Assembly: GCA_008802785.1 (NCBI GenBank) | Contig: VUYT01000034.1 | Coordinates: 124,001-188,000 of the forward strand | Reading direction: 5' to 3' | Length of the DNA: 64,000 nt | From: Symmetrospora coprosmae | Taxonomy: Eukaryota; Basidiomycota; Cystobasidiomycetes; Symmetrosporaceae | In this document: positions 50,717 to 62,308 of the stretch, one piece after another | Layout of the letters: each line of letters begins with the position of its first letter | How positions within the stretch are numbered: the first letter of the stretch is position 1 | The notes under the pieces: generated by a model | Databases searched by the model: none | What the model was told of the DNA's origin: nothing | What the model saw: the letters and a program-made list of their open reading frames with translations, nothing else | Position numbers and translations under genes: made by a program

Positions 50717-52520
50717 TCAGAACAGGCACTCGACCCCTGCGAGCAGCAGCACGGCCAGCATCGCGCCGACCACGGGGACCCGCAGCGCGCTGGCATCCCC
50801 CGTTGTCCCCGCAGCGGCAGGCGCCGACCCAGCCTTGTTGCCAGCGCTGCCCACCGCGGCCGTAGCGCCGCTCGGTGCCGCGGACCCAGCTGCCGTCGTG
50901 TTGCCTGCCGTACCATTCACCGGAGCGGAGCTCGCAAGGACGCCAGCCTGCCATGCCGCACCGGCGGTGCTCATGTCCAGCGAGGCGTACGACCCGTTCT
51001 GCGCGAGCTGGTACAGCGCCGTCGTGGATGCGGCATAGCGGTCGAGCGGGTCCGTGCTAGGCGGTGCGGGGAACGTCGTCGTCGTGTTTGTCTGCTCGGT
51101 ACACACGTCTGAATCAGAGTCGCTCTTACGGGAAGTGAGCAGAGGAAGAAAGCCACGCACCCGCGCATTGACGACAAAGGTCCCGTTCCCTGCATCTGGG
51201 ATGTATGCGAATGACGAAGGGGCTGCAGACGAGTTGCTGAAGATGGTCACGGTCTGTCCCGGTCCGGCTGGGAAGTCGCCGAATGACTGAACCTCAGGCT
51301 GCCAGTACGCGTAGTGGATGCTGTCATGATGTGATGATCAGATCGGACGAGTCAGCCTGGAACGATCGCGACGTTCGCGCCCGGAACGGTCCGAGGTGGG
51401 ACCTACACGAAGATGCTGGGACGAGAGGAGGCACAATCACACATCAGTCGTGAGTCTCGCAGCAGAGACAGCCGCGAATACGCTCACTATGCTTCACCAG
51501 GCGCGGACGACGGCGTATTGAGGAACTGAATGTGGTTGTTGGCGGCCTGTGCGGATCCGGAAAATGGCCGACATCACTTCTCAGCTCAGCTCAGCTCGTC
51601 TGTCCGAATAAGCACACACAAGGAGCCCAAGACCAGGGCGCGACTCGACTAACCCCAAGCACCGGCTGCGCATACGTGGCCGCGTCAAACGGCACGTCGT
51701 TGTTCGCGGCGCCCACGAGCCACTCGAGCGTTGCGCCCGTCGACCGGGGTGCCGTCTGGTCGAAGCTCAACGCGCTCATGGTGCCGTTGGCGTATGCATA
51801 GAGGACATTCGTGCTGTAATACGATGCAGTGAGCTTGAATCAGCTGATGCCGCATTACACATTCCGGCTGGTTTTGGGCTCGGCTGGAGACGCACTCGTG
51901 GTCCTGCGGGTCGGCGTCGTGTAGGATGTCAGCATGCTACTGCGGCACAGCTCTCCGTCGTAGCGGGCAAGATCAGCCCGGATCAACCCACCAGTATCGC
52001 AACGTAACTCCCTGTGGGCTCTCCGCTCGTCTGCTGCGTTGTCCAGCTATTCCCGGCAAAGTCATACACGTAGACGTCGTCCGGCGCGCTGTCATCAGCG
52101 CCCGTCACATACAAGCCATTCGTGAACTGGTTCTGTGAACAGCGGTCCCGCACGCGCGAGGGCTAGTCAGCTCTGACGCTTTATCACTTTCCGCGCTGGA
52201 GCAGCCCCGCGGGCGCAGAGCACAACGGGGAAGCGATGGTGACTCACGGTGAAGCACTGGGTGAAGTTGCCCGTGAAGGCAGGTCGAGTCCCCGAAGACG
52301 CGACGAGCTCCGGCTGTGCAGATGCATTGCCGCCGTCTGCAGCAGATGGCAGGCGGTAGTCGCCCTGGCGAGTAAAGAGGTAGGCCGTGTTCTCGATGTC
52401 GACGCCCGGGCAGTCGAGGGCGCGCGCAGGGGCGGGGACACTCAGGCAGCTGGACAGGAGAAGGACGAGGGCGGGCGAGAGGAGGAGGGAGGTGCGCTTG
52501 GACATGTCGGATGCGGGCAT
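50717..52520 (-). CDS. secreted GPI-anchored protein with microexons
   Basis: Eight exons are inferred: 52248-52520, 51992-52132, 51896-51903 (8 nt), 51654-51813, 51488-51546, 51407-51415 (9 nt), 51161-51320 and 50717-51091, about 394 residues. The signal peptide (RTSLLLSPALVLLLSSCLSV) starts the protein; the end is a Ser/Ala/Thr/Gly-rich stalk and a hydrophobic tail LRVPVVGAMLAVLLLAGVE, a typical GPI signal. The extracellular part has WTTQQTSGEPTGSYVAIL-DHDTNVLYAYANGTM and WLVGAANNDVPFDAATYAQP, with N-glycosylation sequons. I do not recognise the family; it resembles fungal surface glycoproteins with beta-rich repeats. The 8-nt exon is required to keep phase between exons 2 and 4; the 9-nt exon is in phase either way but has excellent splice sites. 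The last acceptor could be 51091 or 51094. Confidence 0.72.
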
Positions 52521-53229
52521 TGCTGCCGCTTGCAGTGTAGATGGGAAGCGAGCTCCGATGCAGGCCGGCGACAGGTGGCGGAGGCACGGCCAGGAATAGG
52601 ATCGACGACGAGCAGGAGCAGCAGTGGGATAGACTGCAGTCCAGGTGCGACGCAGGTATTTGCACAAGCGAACGATATGTCCTGGTCCTGGCGAAGCTGT
52701 TGGTAGCGGTCAGAGAGGTGAGGCGAGAGGCGCGCCCCTTGTCCTCCTCCTGCCCCGCGGCTCCCTACTAAAAAGGTCCAGGCGCATAGAGAAGCTCGGT
52801 GCGGTGCAATGGCAATGGTAACGGCAGCGTCGACGTCAACGGCTCACGGGGAAAGGGCATGCAACGATGGGACAGAGGACAACGACGTTAGGACGGTCCA
52901 CTCTGCAATGAACGGCTCATGGTCGTCCCAGGCGAGCCAGTGAAATCCATCATCGGCCAACAGGACGCGTTGAGGGCGGGCAGACAGCATGATGGAAGAC
53001 TCGATTGAAAGGCGTCAAATGACCTGCTCGACTGCGAAAGATGTCCTGCTACAACGAAAGAAGGCGAAGATGCGCCTTTGCGGCTCTGCGCGAGCCTGCT
53101 TCTGGTATTGATCCTCCTTGGGGCTTTTGGTGGGGAGGCGGGAAGCGGAAGCTAAGATGCCCGAGTGAGAAGATGGCCTTGCACGAGACGGTGACGAAGC
53201 CTTGCGAATGAACCATGTCGACGATCCTC
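52521..53229. other. intergenic region
   Basis: Promoter side of the GPI protein; a TACTAAAAAGG string at about 52767 is A-rich. No gene is supported. Confidence 0.45.
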
Positions 53230-54079
53230 CTACTTGGCGGCGGGCTCGGGGACGTCCTCCGGGTCGATGCCCTGTGCCATTGATCGACACGTTCTCAGCC
53301 GCGGACATCTAGCCGTGCCATTGGATCATCATCACCCACATGCGCTCGCAGCTGTTTCTTGGTCCTCTCGAGTCCGTCGGCAGTAGTATTTGGGTTGTGC
53401 AGGGCGGCCTGCATCCGTCGAGCAAGGACTGGTCAGCATCTCGGAGTACACATGGAACTCGCCTGGCGCGGAGGCACCACCTCTGCGATTCGGAGGTGGA
53501 CGTGGTAGATGCAGGGAGGCAGCCATACCTTGAGACCTCCGATGACTATCGACACGGACGAATTGCGTCCATCAGCTGACGCGTTGGCCGTACGGGTCAA
53601 GATCCGGCGATGGCAGATGACCCACCCCGATGCTCGTGCTTCTCCTCGTCGGTCAAGCCCGATCCCGTGGTCGAGGTCGATGTGTCTGCGTCTGCGTGGG
53701 ATCCGGATCCCCCGCTGCTGTCGCGGTGGTGCTTTGCGCCCGAGGGCATCTCGCCCTTGACGTACACGGCGTACTCGCTGTCGACTTCAAAACCGAGCTC
53801 CTCGAGCTTGTGGATCGTAGAGGCTTTCGTCTCGCTGCTGACTGCGATTCGACCGGGGATGATGGAGGGCAGTGCAGAGAGCGGGTGAGCGGGAGGAGGA
53901 GGAGAAACCGATGGAGGCAGGGGGACCGCACTCACTCGTGTCGTTGTGCAGCGTCGCCTTGTCTGTGGAGGAGAGCGAGCGGGATGAGAAGTGGTGGACG
54001 GGCGGAGATGACGAAGAGTGGAAGTGGAAGACGACTCACATCCCGCAATCACCTTCTGGTCGTGCGTGAGCTTGGTCAT
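53230..54079 (-). CDS. Con-6-type protein with two repeats
   Basis: Five exons (54040-54079, 53936-53962, 53626-53841, 53340-53428, 53230-53271) encode 137 residues. Two Con-6-like motifs are visible: VIAGYKATLHNDTISSETK and RVLARRMQAALHNPNTTADG, each followed by a short helix ending in L-x-x-x-G (KLEELGFEV; KKQLRAHGID). Neurospora CON-6 has repeats of this form (GYKA..NPNVSEE.K...). Con-6 proteins are small, hydrophilic and abundant in conidia, and their function is unknown. A His/Asp/Ser-rich linker joins the two motifs. The second motif is only reached through two GTGGGT donors; without splicing, the frame would end at 53597 and the motif would be lost, which supports the spliced model. 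Confidence 0.75.
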
Positions 54080-54465
54080 GCTGTCTCTGCTGATGCTGAT
54101 GTTGCTATCGAGGATGGAGTGGATGAAAATGAGAATGAGGATGGAGCGAAGGAGAGAAGCAGAAGAGGGGAAGCGAGCAGGAGGAGGAGAAGGAGAAGGC
54201 CCAAGCTCGCAGGGGACGTCATTGCCGTCATCGTCCGGACGAGGCAACCGGAGACGGAGAGGCGGAGAAGCGGAGAAGAACGCACAGGGGACAGACACGG
54301 CACAAACAAAGCCATCGCGTCCCTCAGAGACGCGTCGGGCAGCAGGACGACGAGCACGGAAAGGTAATACAGACTCGGGCAGGCAGATCGGCGGGGGGAC
54401 AGGAATCGGACGGGTTGCCGGTAGGACAAGGGGTGGGGTCACAAGCGAGCAATCGTCTATGAGCT
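54080..54465. other. intergenic, promoter of the Con-6 protein
   Basis: Purine-rich on the plus strand near 54115-54215 (hence CT-rich on the coding strand of the Con-6 gene), as in other promoters of this window. No gene is supported. Confidence 0.45.
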
Positions 54466-56231
54466 TCATGAGCGTACGATTGAGGGTCGTGCCGGTGGGG
54501 TAGGCAAGAACATGAGCTGCTCTATCCGGCCTGCCAGCTGGTTCGTCCGACCGAAAAGCTCTCGCGTCCAGACGTCGGCTGCCCACAGACAGAGTACAAG
54601 GTTGATGACCCATCCGAATGCCCATCCAACCCAGAACTGGGCGCCTGAGGCGTGCCAATCGCCGCCCAGAAGCTGCCAGCCCAGATGGTGCAGCCTGTAC
54701 GGAAGAGCGGGCACCCGTGCTATTGTCAGCAATGCGTTCTTTCGAGCTTCGTGACCATGATTACTGCGCACTTACCAAAAGCCACCCGCGCTGAAAACGA
54801 AATGCTGGGTGCAGAGCATCCCAAAGAAGAGCCGGCCAGCGTGCCGTGGCAGAGAGTGCGTCAGGAGGCGGTGCAACATGGAGTCGCTGCGGGCCGTCTG
54901 CATGCAGATGATGAAGAGGGCCCAACCCAATCCTTCCAAACTCCACTTGCGCATGGTCCACCACACCGGAGTCCAGCTGAAGATCCAGTGCCACGAAGCC
55001 GGATGATAGGGCTCGAGTTCCGAAGGAAAGGCTGCTAGCCAGCCGGCAAGGAGAAGGAGCGCCAACCAGAGCAGAGAGCTAGCGCCAGTCCGAAGCCAGT
55101 CTCTCGTGCGTGTCGCAGCGCTCATGTCGGAGCTGTTGCTGCTGGACGACACAGCCATAGAGGTTGAGACAGGGCTCTTCTCCGAGAGGTCGGGCGTCTG
55201 ACACGGGAGCGGGAGATAGCCGTTTTTGGGCTGGACGTCCGTGTTATCCACGGCGGCGGCTGCCCTCGCCGTCTCGGCAGCTTTCCTCCACGGCGCGAAG
55301 AAGCTGATATCGAGCTGAGCGACCACGGCACCCCACGAGAAGAGCATGCCTTCCCATCGTCCTCCGTAGTCGTGGTACTGTGACACAGCTAACAGGACCG
55401 CGAGCCGCGCCATTGGCTTCATGCAAGCGCACATGACGAGGACGAGGTAGAGCGCCATGGAAGCGCCGAATTCCTGCTTGAGGGTCCAGAGATACGAGTT
55501 GTACCGCGGGAAGATTGTGTGATGATCGCCGTAGCCGTATCCGTCGGTCTGCCAGACGAGCGTCTGCGCGATGCTGTCGTGGTACCATAGTCGTAGCTGG
55601 TCCCAGATCGAGGCTGTCTGGGCCGGTAGATTTGGTCCCCAGCCTTTGACGAAGTATCGGCCGCGACGGTCATGCCCGTCCACCCATGGCCGGAGATTCT
55701 CGAACGCGCCGAGCTGCACGAAACCGGCGATGAGGAGCGTTGTCGCGAAGACAGGGAGGTAGAGTCGGAGACACTTTCGATATGCCGATTTGCCGATGCC
55801 TAGGACGGCCCCGGCTGGGGTCCCTGCTGTCATGGCGGCCTGTGCTCTGTGCGAGCTGCAGTATCCTGCAATAACGAAGAAGGCGATGCGTGTGCCGCTG
55901 CGCACGGGTTGGCTTCAGCAGTCGGTTCAGGTCAGGCACAGGGAGGAGCATGCGCTCACCCAAAGATCCAGGTGGGACATCGTCCGAATGGCTGGAGCTG
56001 ATGAGCAGTGATGACGAGGAGTGCGAGGATCCCGCGAACGCCGTCTAGGTATGCAGTATCACCGAGGCGCTCCTTGATATCCGGGGTCGCAGCTGGTCGC
56101 AGGTGATGCTGCAGGACTGACGGCAGCGTAGCAAAGCCGAGTCGGCGTCCACAGGGTATGGCTGCAGCGACTGCGCGCCTAGCGAGCAGATCTGGTCGTC
56201 GCACAGCAGCCATAGCATCGGACATTGCCAT
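54466..56231 (-). CDS. acyltransferase-3 membrane protein, copy A
   Basis: Three exons (55960-56231, 54776-55897, 54466-54694) encode 540 residues. DTAYLDGVRGILALLVITAH is the N-terminal block of acyltransferase family 3 (RG..A..V..H), with the next block GTRIAFFVIAGY. About ten hydrophobic segments follow (for example LWLALLLLAGWLAAFP and LGWALFIICMQTA). The region between 340 and 400 is hydrophilic and variable (cytosolic loop). Family members transfer acyl groups to sugars or other small molecules at membranes; fungal members include acyltransferases of secondary metabolism and cell surface. The substrate is unknown. The next gene is a tandem paralog with the same intron positions and an identical first-exon length (272 nt). 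Confidence 0.86.
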
Positions 56232-56608
56232 TGCTGCGACTGGGCCACTCTAGTACTTTCGTCTGGCAGGTGTCGCTCTTTTGGCTGAGCGAGGACGGCC
56301 GTGTCAAGCTGCGATGCAGGCTGGCCGCCGTGACGGTGTATAGGATGGTGCAAGCGCTTGGATCGCATCGAGTCAGAGAGGATGGAAGCGAAGAATCTCC
56401 TTGTGGGTCAGTCGGTGGTCGCAAGCAATGAGACGCGGCATGCGCAGACTGTCTTCAGGCACGCGCGCGCTCGCGTGGAAGAGATCCTGTTGCTGACGTG
56501 AGGAACGCGTACATGCACTGCAATACCGGTACAACAGGCCTGATGCCGTAGCACACAGAAGTACTGCAACAGAGATAACAACTGTTCGGACCGACCAGGC
56601 ATCTCGAC
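56232..56608. other. intergenic between tandem acyltransferases
   Basis: Short spacer holding the promoter of copy A and the end of copy B. No gene is supported. Confidence 0.45.
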
Positions 56609-58374
56609 TCAGGTCCGTCCAGCAGCTGCACGCGGCGGTGGCGGCATAACCATCAGACTCTCTAGCCAGGCCGCCAGCCTGTTCGTCCGACCGAACAGTT
56701 CCCTTGTCCAGACATCTGCCGCCCATAGACAGAGGACCGTGTTGCAAACCCAACCGAAAGACCAGCCGATCCAGAACTTTGAGCCACTGTCTCGCCAGCC
56801 CCCGCCGAAAAGATGCCATCCGAGATGGTGCAGCCTGAATGCGCGGCAGAATGGATCAGTCTCCCTGCAGGTAACATGACCAATCTCGTCGGTCTGAATC
56901 CTTACCAGTATCCTCCGAGGCAGAACACAATCAGTTGCGTCGAAAGGATCCCGAAAAAGAGGCGTCCGATGTAGCGCGGCACTGAAAGCGTGAGGAGGCG
57001 ATGCGGAATCGACGTGCTTCGAGCCGTTTGCATGCAGATGATGAATAAGGCCCATCCGAAAGCGAGGATGGACCATGAGCGCTTTGGCCACCAAGTCGGC
57101 GTCACGGACCAAGCAGCGTGCCAGATTGCCGGATGCTTGGACTGGACGTGCCTTGGAAATGCGATAAGGCAACAGGACAGTCCCAGAAGCGAGAGCCAGA
57201 GCGACCAGCGCGCAAGCAGCTTGAGCTGCGCAAAAACGCGTGGTGCGGTGGTCGGAGGATGCTCTGGCATGGCCAGCGGCGCTGGAGAGGCCTTTTCGGA
57301 CAGTGTGGGCGAGCTGCACGGAAGCGGCAGATAGCCGTTCTTCGCTTCTTCTGCGTTCTGTGCAGCTGCAGCAGCGGCAACCTCGGCTGCCTTGCGCCAG
57401 GGCCCGAAGTAGCTGACGTCGAGCTGAGCCACTGCTGCGCCCCAGCAGAAGAACATGCACTCCCAGCGCCCTCCCCTTGCGTGGAATTGTGACAGCACTA
57501 GTAGCGCGCCCATCCTCACCATCGGCTTCATGTACGAGCACATGACCAGAACGAGGTAGAGAGCAAGTGATGCGCGAAACTCTTCTCGCAGCGTCCAGAG
57601 GAAGGAGTTGAAGACGCCGTACTCGGAGCGGTACGGGGACCACCCATACTGGCCTGTCTGCCAGACCATCGTCTGTGCCAAGCTGTCTTATGCCCACATG
57701 CGTAACTGCTCGAGTGCCGAGTCGGACCGGGCTACGAGCCTGGGACCCTAGCCGTTTCCAACGAAGTAGCGTCCGCTTGGATCGTTGCCATCAAACCAGG
57801 GGCGGACGTGCTCGAATGCCCCAGCGTACGCGAGGCAGGCTACGATGAATGTGGTCGTAAAGACGGGGAGGTACAGTCGGAGGCATTTGAGATAGGCAGA
57901 TTTACCAATACCGGCGACGGCTTCCGGGACGGCGCCGGCAGTCATGGCTTTCTGTGCCCTGTGCGAGCCGCAGTAGCCTCCAATGACGAAGAATGAGATG
58001 CGGGTCCCTCTGATAGTGGAGCAAGAACAGCGCAATCAGCGATGGAGATCAGTGTCTACGATGGGATGAGAGTGGTCGATGGCTGGCGCCGACCGAACTC
58101 ACCCAAAGACGATGGATGGCGATCGCCCGTACGGCTGCAACTGATGATAGGTCATGACCAGAACTGCCATGAGCCCTCTCAATCCATCCATCCAGGCCGT
58201 GTCTCCGAGACGGCCTGCCTTCGTCGTAGCTGCCGGATGGAGCTTGTGCTGCAGGAAAGTCGGGAGAAGCGCATACGCAAAGCGCTTGCAGCAGGGGATG
58301 ACATTACTAGCGACTTTGCGTACGAGAAGGTCGGGTCTGCGTGCCTGTCTGAGGGTGTCGAACAGCATGGCCAT
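56609..58374 (-). pseudogene. acyltransferase-3 membrane protein, copy B, with two in-frame stops
   Basis: Paralog of copy A with the same exon layout: 58103-58374 (272 nt, identical in length), 56906-58009 and 56609-56834. Conserved blocks include WMDGLRGLMAVLVMTYHQLQ, GTRISFFVIGGYCGSHRAQ and LGWALFIICMQTA-equivalent FGWALFIICMQTARS. The frame is kept across 1.6 kb, but two stops interrupt exon 2: TAG at 57748-57750, where copy A has Trp (KGW), and TAA at 57688-57690, where copy A has Tyr or His (WYHDS). Exon 2 is 18 nt shorter than in copy A, in frame. Everything else is intact, so the loss looks recent, or the gene is expressed as two parts. Both genes are on the same strand, 377 bp apart. 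Confidence 0.85.
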
Positions 58375-58890
58375 GGAGCTCGACGACGATGGGAGAGCAG
58401 AGCGAAGTCGAGCAAGGGCTTGCGGGCGCGCATGGACAGCATCAGGGACGGCATTCAGGCTTTCTATTACCTAGTGGAAGCTGTACGAACTCTCGTCAGT
58501 AGCATGCATGCGGGAGAGCGGGACCTGCAGCCCGTCGACCCGGTCCCGTGGGAGAGGCGTCCCGTTAGCCTTGCACGTGACTTTGGGAGCGATCCCGTTG
58601 CTGACATAATCAGCGGAACAAGCATGCCCGCGCGGCATGGACCGTGGACCGACCCACCATCCCTCCAACCCACATGCCTTAAGCTCTCGCTGAAACGGGG
58701 AGCATGTCGCCGCTGGTGTTTTGTAACTGACGGGAAGCATCAGAGGGCTTTGCTCTTCACGTCGTGCTGCTCACCTCTCTCTCGCTTCTCCGCTTCCGCT
58801 CTGCATCCAAACATCCTCGTCCCTTGATGACTACAGTACTCTTCCACGCAGCTCATCGTTATTAACCGTCTGCCCGCTTGATTTCGCAGC
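58375..58890. other. divergent promoter region
   Basis: Lies between acyltransferase copy B (-) and the acyl-CoA synthetase (+). Short frames only; no gene is supported. Confidence 0.45.
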
Positions 58891-61086
58891 ATGTCCACCG
58901 TCACAACTCTTGCGCCAACTTCGGCACCAGCTCCCGGCACATCTCGACGCGGCGGGACCCTCTCTCTCAATGGCACTCTTCACGCCAGTTCCTCATCAGA
59001 GGGACAGCTCTCGACGCAGACACCACTTCCCCTACTTGCAGAGCCTGCTCGCAGTCTGCAGGAATGCCATGCCATCATGACTGCAGCTGGCGCTGCTTTT
59101 GAGCTGGAGCAGAAGACAATCTTTGGCAGGCGCGTCCGCACGTTCAAGAACCTCCCTGCTTCCCTGCGGGACTTCTGGGTGCGATGTCAAGGCGCATGGG
59201 CCGACAGGGAGTACCTCGTGCTCGACGGCGAGCGCACTACGTATGCACAAGTGAGGTCCTTCCTTCCAGTCAGATCAAATTCGAAGGGAAAGGATCTGTG
59301 TGAGATGCGAGGAGGAACTGCTGGTAGACTCACGCACGTGCTCTGGCCATTGCGAACATGCTCGCCACGGAATACAACGTCAAACAAGGAGACAAGGTTG
59401 CCATCGCCATGCGTAACAGACCGGACTGGGTGGCTGTGAGCCTGCTCTGGTTTGCGTTGAACCGTTGCGGCACCTCTCCGCGCAATCTGACACCCACCTC
59501 CTCCAGTCATTTTGGGCCATCCAGATGCTGGGCGCAGTCGTCGTGGCAGTCAACTGCTGGCTCACCCTCGATGGCCTTGTGCACTGCCTGAAGATCTCGG
59601 ATAGCGTGTTCGCTATTGTTGACCAAGAGCGAGCGGATCAGCTCGCGCCTGCATCCGCCTCCTCCGCATTCTCTGGAAGCCACCTGCGACGCATCGCCGT
59701 CAGTCGGGCGACACAGATCCCAGATGGCATGGATGACTTCGATGCTGCCGTTCAGCGATTCAGCGAGCAGACGAAGATAGCGTCGATTGACATCCAGCCC
59801 GATGACGATGCGACCATCTACTTTACCAGCGGCACTACGGGTAACCCGAAAGCGGTCTTGAGCACAAATAGGATGTTCCTGTCGAACCTCCGCTCCTCGA
59901 GCGCAGCGACTGCACGAGCAACTCTCCGTAGTGGTGGCGAATTGCCAAAGCCGCCATCGAAGAGTGATCCTGCTCGGGTACTGCTCCTTCCTGTCCCTCT
60001 CTTCCATGTTATCGGTGAGGCAGCTGGACGTCGACGGACTGCCTGCGCCGTACGGTGCGCTCATCTCTGATCGCCTCTGCGATTCCAGGCTTCACATCTT
60101 TCGTCATCAGCATGACGGCCTGTGGGGGGAAGCTCGTCATGATGCGGAAGTGGTCAAGCGCTCAAGGCATCAAGCTCATCCGGGAGGAGGGAGTGACGAT
60201 GACTGGCGGTGTGCCTTTCATTGTACAGGAGATTATGGAGCGCTCCACGCCAGCCGACGTCGTCACGCTCAAGAACATTACATTCGGCGGTGCACCATGC
60301 CAGAGCGGTATCCCTGGACTCGTCCGTCGCAGCCTAGCCGGCTCAACGACTCAGCAGAGCTATGGGCTATCCGAGTCCAACAGCGTAGCGTGTGGACACG
60401 CAGGCGATGACTACGTGCGTCGCCCAAAGTCCGTTGGTCTCCCGGCGCCAGCTACCGACTTCAAAGTCGTGCGATCGGACGGCACCGAGGTACGTGGCGG
60501 CGAAGTCGGCGAGATTCTCCTCAGGGGCGGCAACGTCTTCAAGGAGTACTACAACGATCCGGTCGCGACTGCCTCTGCCTTTACTGCCGACGGGTACTTC
60601 CGGACCGGAGATCTTGCATCGCAAGACGAGGAGGGCTTCGTTTACATCCACGACCGTGCAAAGGATATTATCATTCGCGGCGGGGAGAACATAGCCTCCA
60701 GCATGGTAGAAGACGCGCTCTTCCGCAATCCAGCCGTTCAGGACTGCGCGGTGGTCGGCGTTTCCGATAAAAAGCTCGGCGAGCTCCCAGCAGCAGTTGT
60801 CGTCGTGCGCAAGAGCGCAGCCGGTACCTCTTCTGAGCGCGACATCATCGAGCACACGAAGCAGTTCCTTCCTCGACACTGTGTTCCAGTCATGGTGGTA
60901 CTTCAGATGCCGTCGGACTGCAATCCAGAGCCTCGCATCGAGCGGAATCCGACGGGCAAGATCGTCAAGCGTGAGTGCCTGTCTCGCATCAGCGGTGATA
61001 TCTTTGTCCGGAGGCTGACGGACGCTTTACTCGATTCAGGCGAACTCAAGAAGGTCATCGAGCGCGAGTGGATGGCGAGGCAATAG
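58891..61086 (+). CDS. AMP-forming acyl-CoA synthetase
   Basis: Five exons (58891-59250, 59328-59435, 59507-60014, 60089-60970, 61040-61086) encode 634 residues. ANL-superfamily motifs are complete: P-loop-like A3 TIYFTSGTTGNPKAV (about residue 260), A5 TTQQSYGLSESNS, A7 YFRTGDLA and A8 DRAKDIIIRGGENI, and the terminal lysine motif RNPTGKIVKRE. The N-terminal 60 residues are Ser/Thr/Pro-rich and unlike the family. Such enzymes activate fatty or aryl acids to CoA thioesters. The sequence resembles fungal medium-chain acyl- or 4-coumarate-CoA-ligase-like enzymes. It ends EWMARQ, so no PTS1 is visible. It faces the acyltransferase pair across 0.5 kb, and an acyl-CoA supply for an acyltransferase would be sensible; that is inference. 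Confidence 0.9.
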
Positions 61087-62308
61087 GCATTCGTCAGCTC
61101 GACTACTTAATACCAGTATCGATGGAATGGTCAAGCGAGGCAGGCGGAGGAACGGAGGAACGGGAAGGGGTTGAGAAGTATGGAACGCCAGGCCAGGCCA
61201 TAGTCTTCTATGATACAAGGCAGGGCAGACAGGATCGCGCCCGCTGATTCGATTCTGTGCGATCATTGGTACGAGCATCGGATTGCGCGGCGGTACAGGT
61301 TCGAGGGATAGGGCGACGATGATTTGCAAATGGGGCTGCAGGGACGCGTCGCGTATGATATCGGCGAGTTTTGGCATGGCGTGTTCGGCGCGGAAGGACT
61401 ATACAGACGTGAGCAGATTGGCAGTGGACGGAAAAACTGAACGAGCGGGTGATTGCTGATGGAAGGTGATGGGTGGTATCTCATGAAATCTGATGTAAAG
61501 CTGTGTGAGCGAAAATGTTGGGGCGACGCAATAGCAATGCAGGCCGGAACTCACCGTTGCTAGTGAATTTTTCTCGTGTGCTTTGTGTACTTCAGATTTC
61601 AAATGACCCGGCCAACTTTTCGGATTGCTGGTAGTGATTCTGGTGTAGAAATTCCCGATGGCGCTGCCGGAAGAGAAACAAAGTAACTATACGTCAGCCG
61701 ATAGCTACAGAGCTCGCCCTCTCATGACAGGCCAGCTGATTCCGCTGAAGCCTGCTTTGTCAGTCCTTACCATGATATGCACCTTTGCAACACGGTGCGT
61801 ACGACAATTGGATCAAAGCAAGCAAAACAGTCAGCAACGGTGCCCTAAGAGGGCCTGACCCGCATGAACAGATATTTGCCCTCACCGCTTAATCGTCGGT
61901 TTTCCTGGCTCGTAACCGGCAGGTCTCACCGTGATATACGTGTCCCCTTCTTTATGCGAGTGAAATGTTTCTCCAGAACCGGGTTCCAGGAGATGATTGT
62001 AGGCCGAAGGACTCCAGCCTCGCTTCTGCTGAAAGTCACCCGGCAATGACCCAAGGCTAGGGCACTCGTTAGCATGTTTCACTCGGGCAGAGACAGAGTC
62101 GAATGTATTCCCGGATGAGCTGTGTCAAGCGAGGTGACAGAGTCAACGTGAGCAACCGCCTGCAAGTGACCCCAGACAGGAGTATGTCGTACATGCAGGT
62201 AGCAGCCTGGCAGCTGCGCGCAGAGCAAGACAATTGTAGTTAGTGGAATGAATACAGAGTGTGCATTCGAGCATGCCAATTTCTGGCTGCTTCCGCATAT
62301 CATCACGC
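61087..62308. other. gene-poor intergenic region
   Basis: About 1.2 kb with no supported gene; the base composition is more AT-rich than the coding flanks near 61480-61700. A GGTTCGAGGGA string at 61298 resembles a tRNA B box but no clover-leaf fits. Tail-to-tail terminators of both neighbours should be here. Confidence 0.5.

Noticed and set aside
56609-58374. In-frame stops in acyltransferase copy B as recoding (selenocysteine, readthrough or variant code)
   Set aside because: Two different stops (TAG, TAA) are involved, and genes here end normally at TAA, TAG and TGA; no recoding element is visible.
61250-61330. tRNA-like B box (GGTTCGAGGGA)
   Set aside because: No matching A box or base-paired stems at the right distances.
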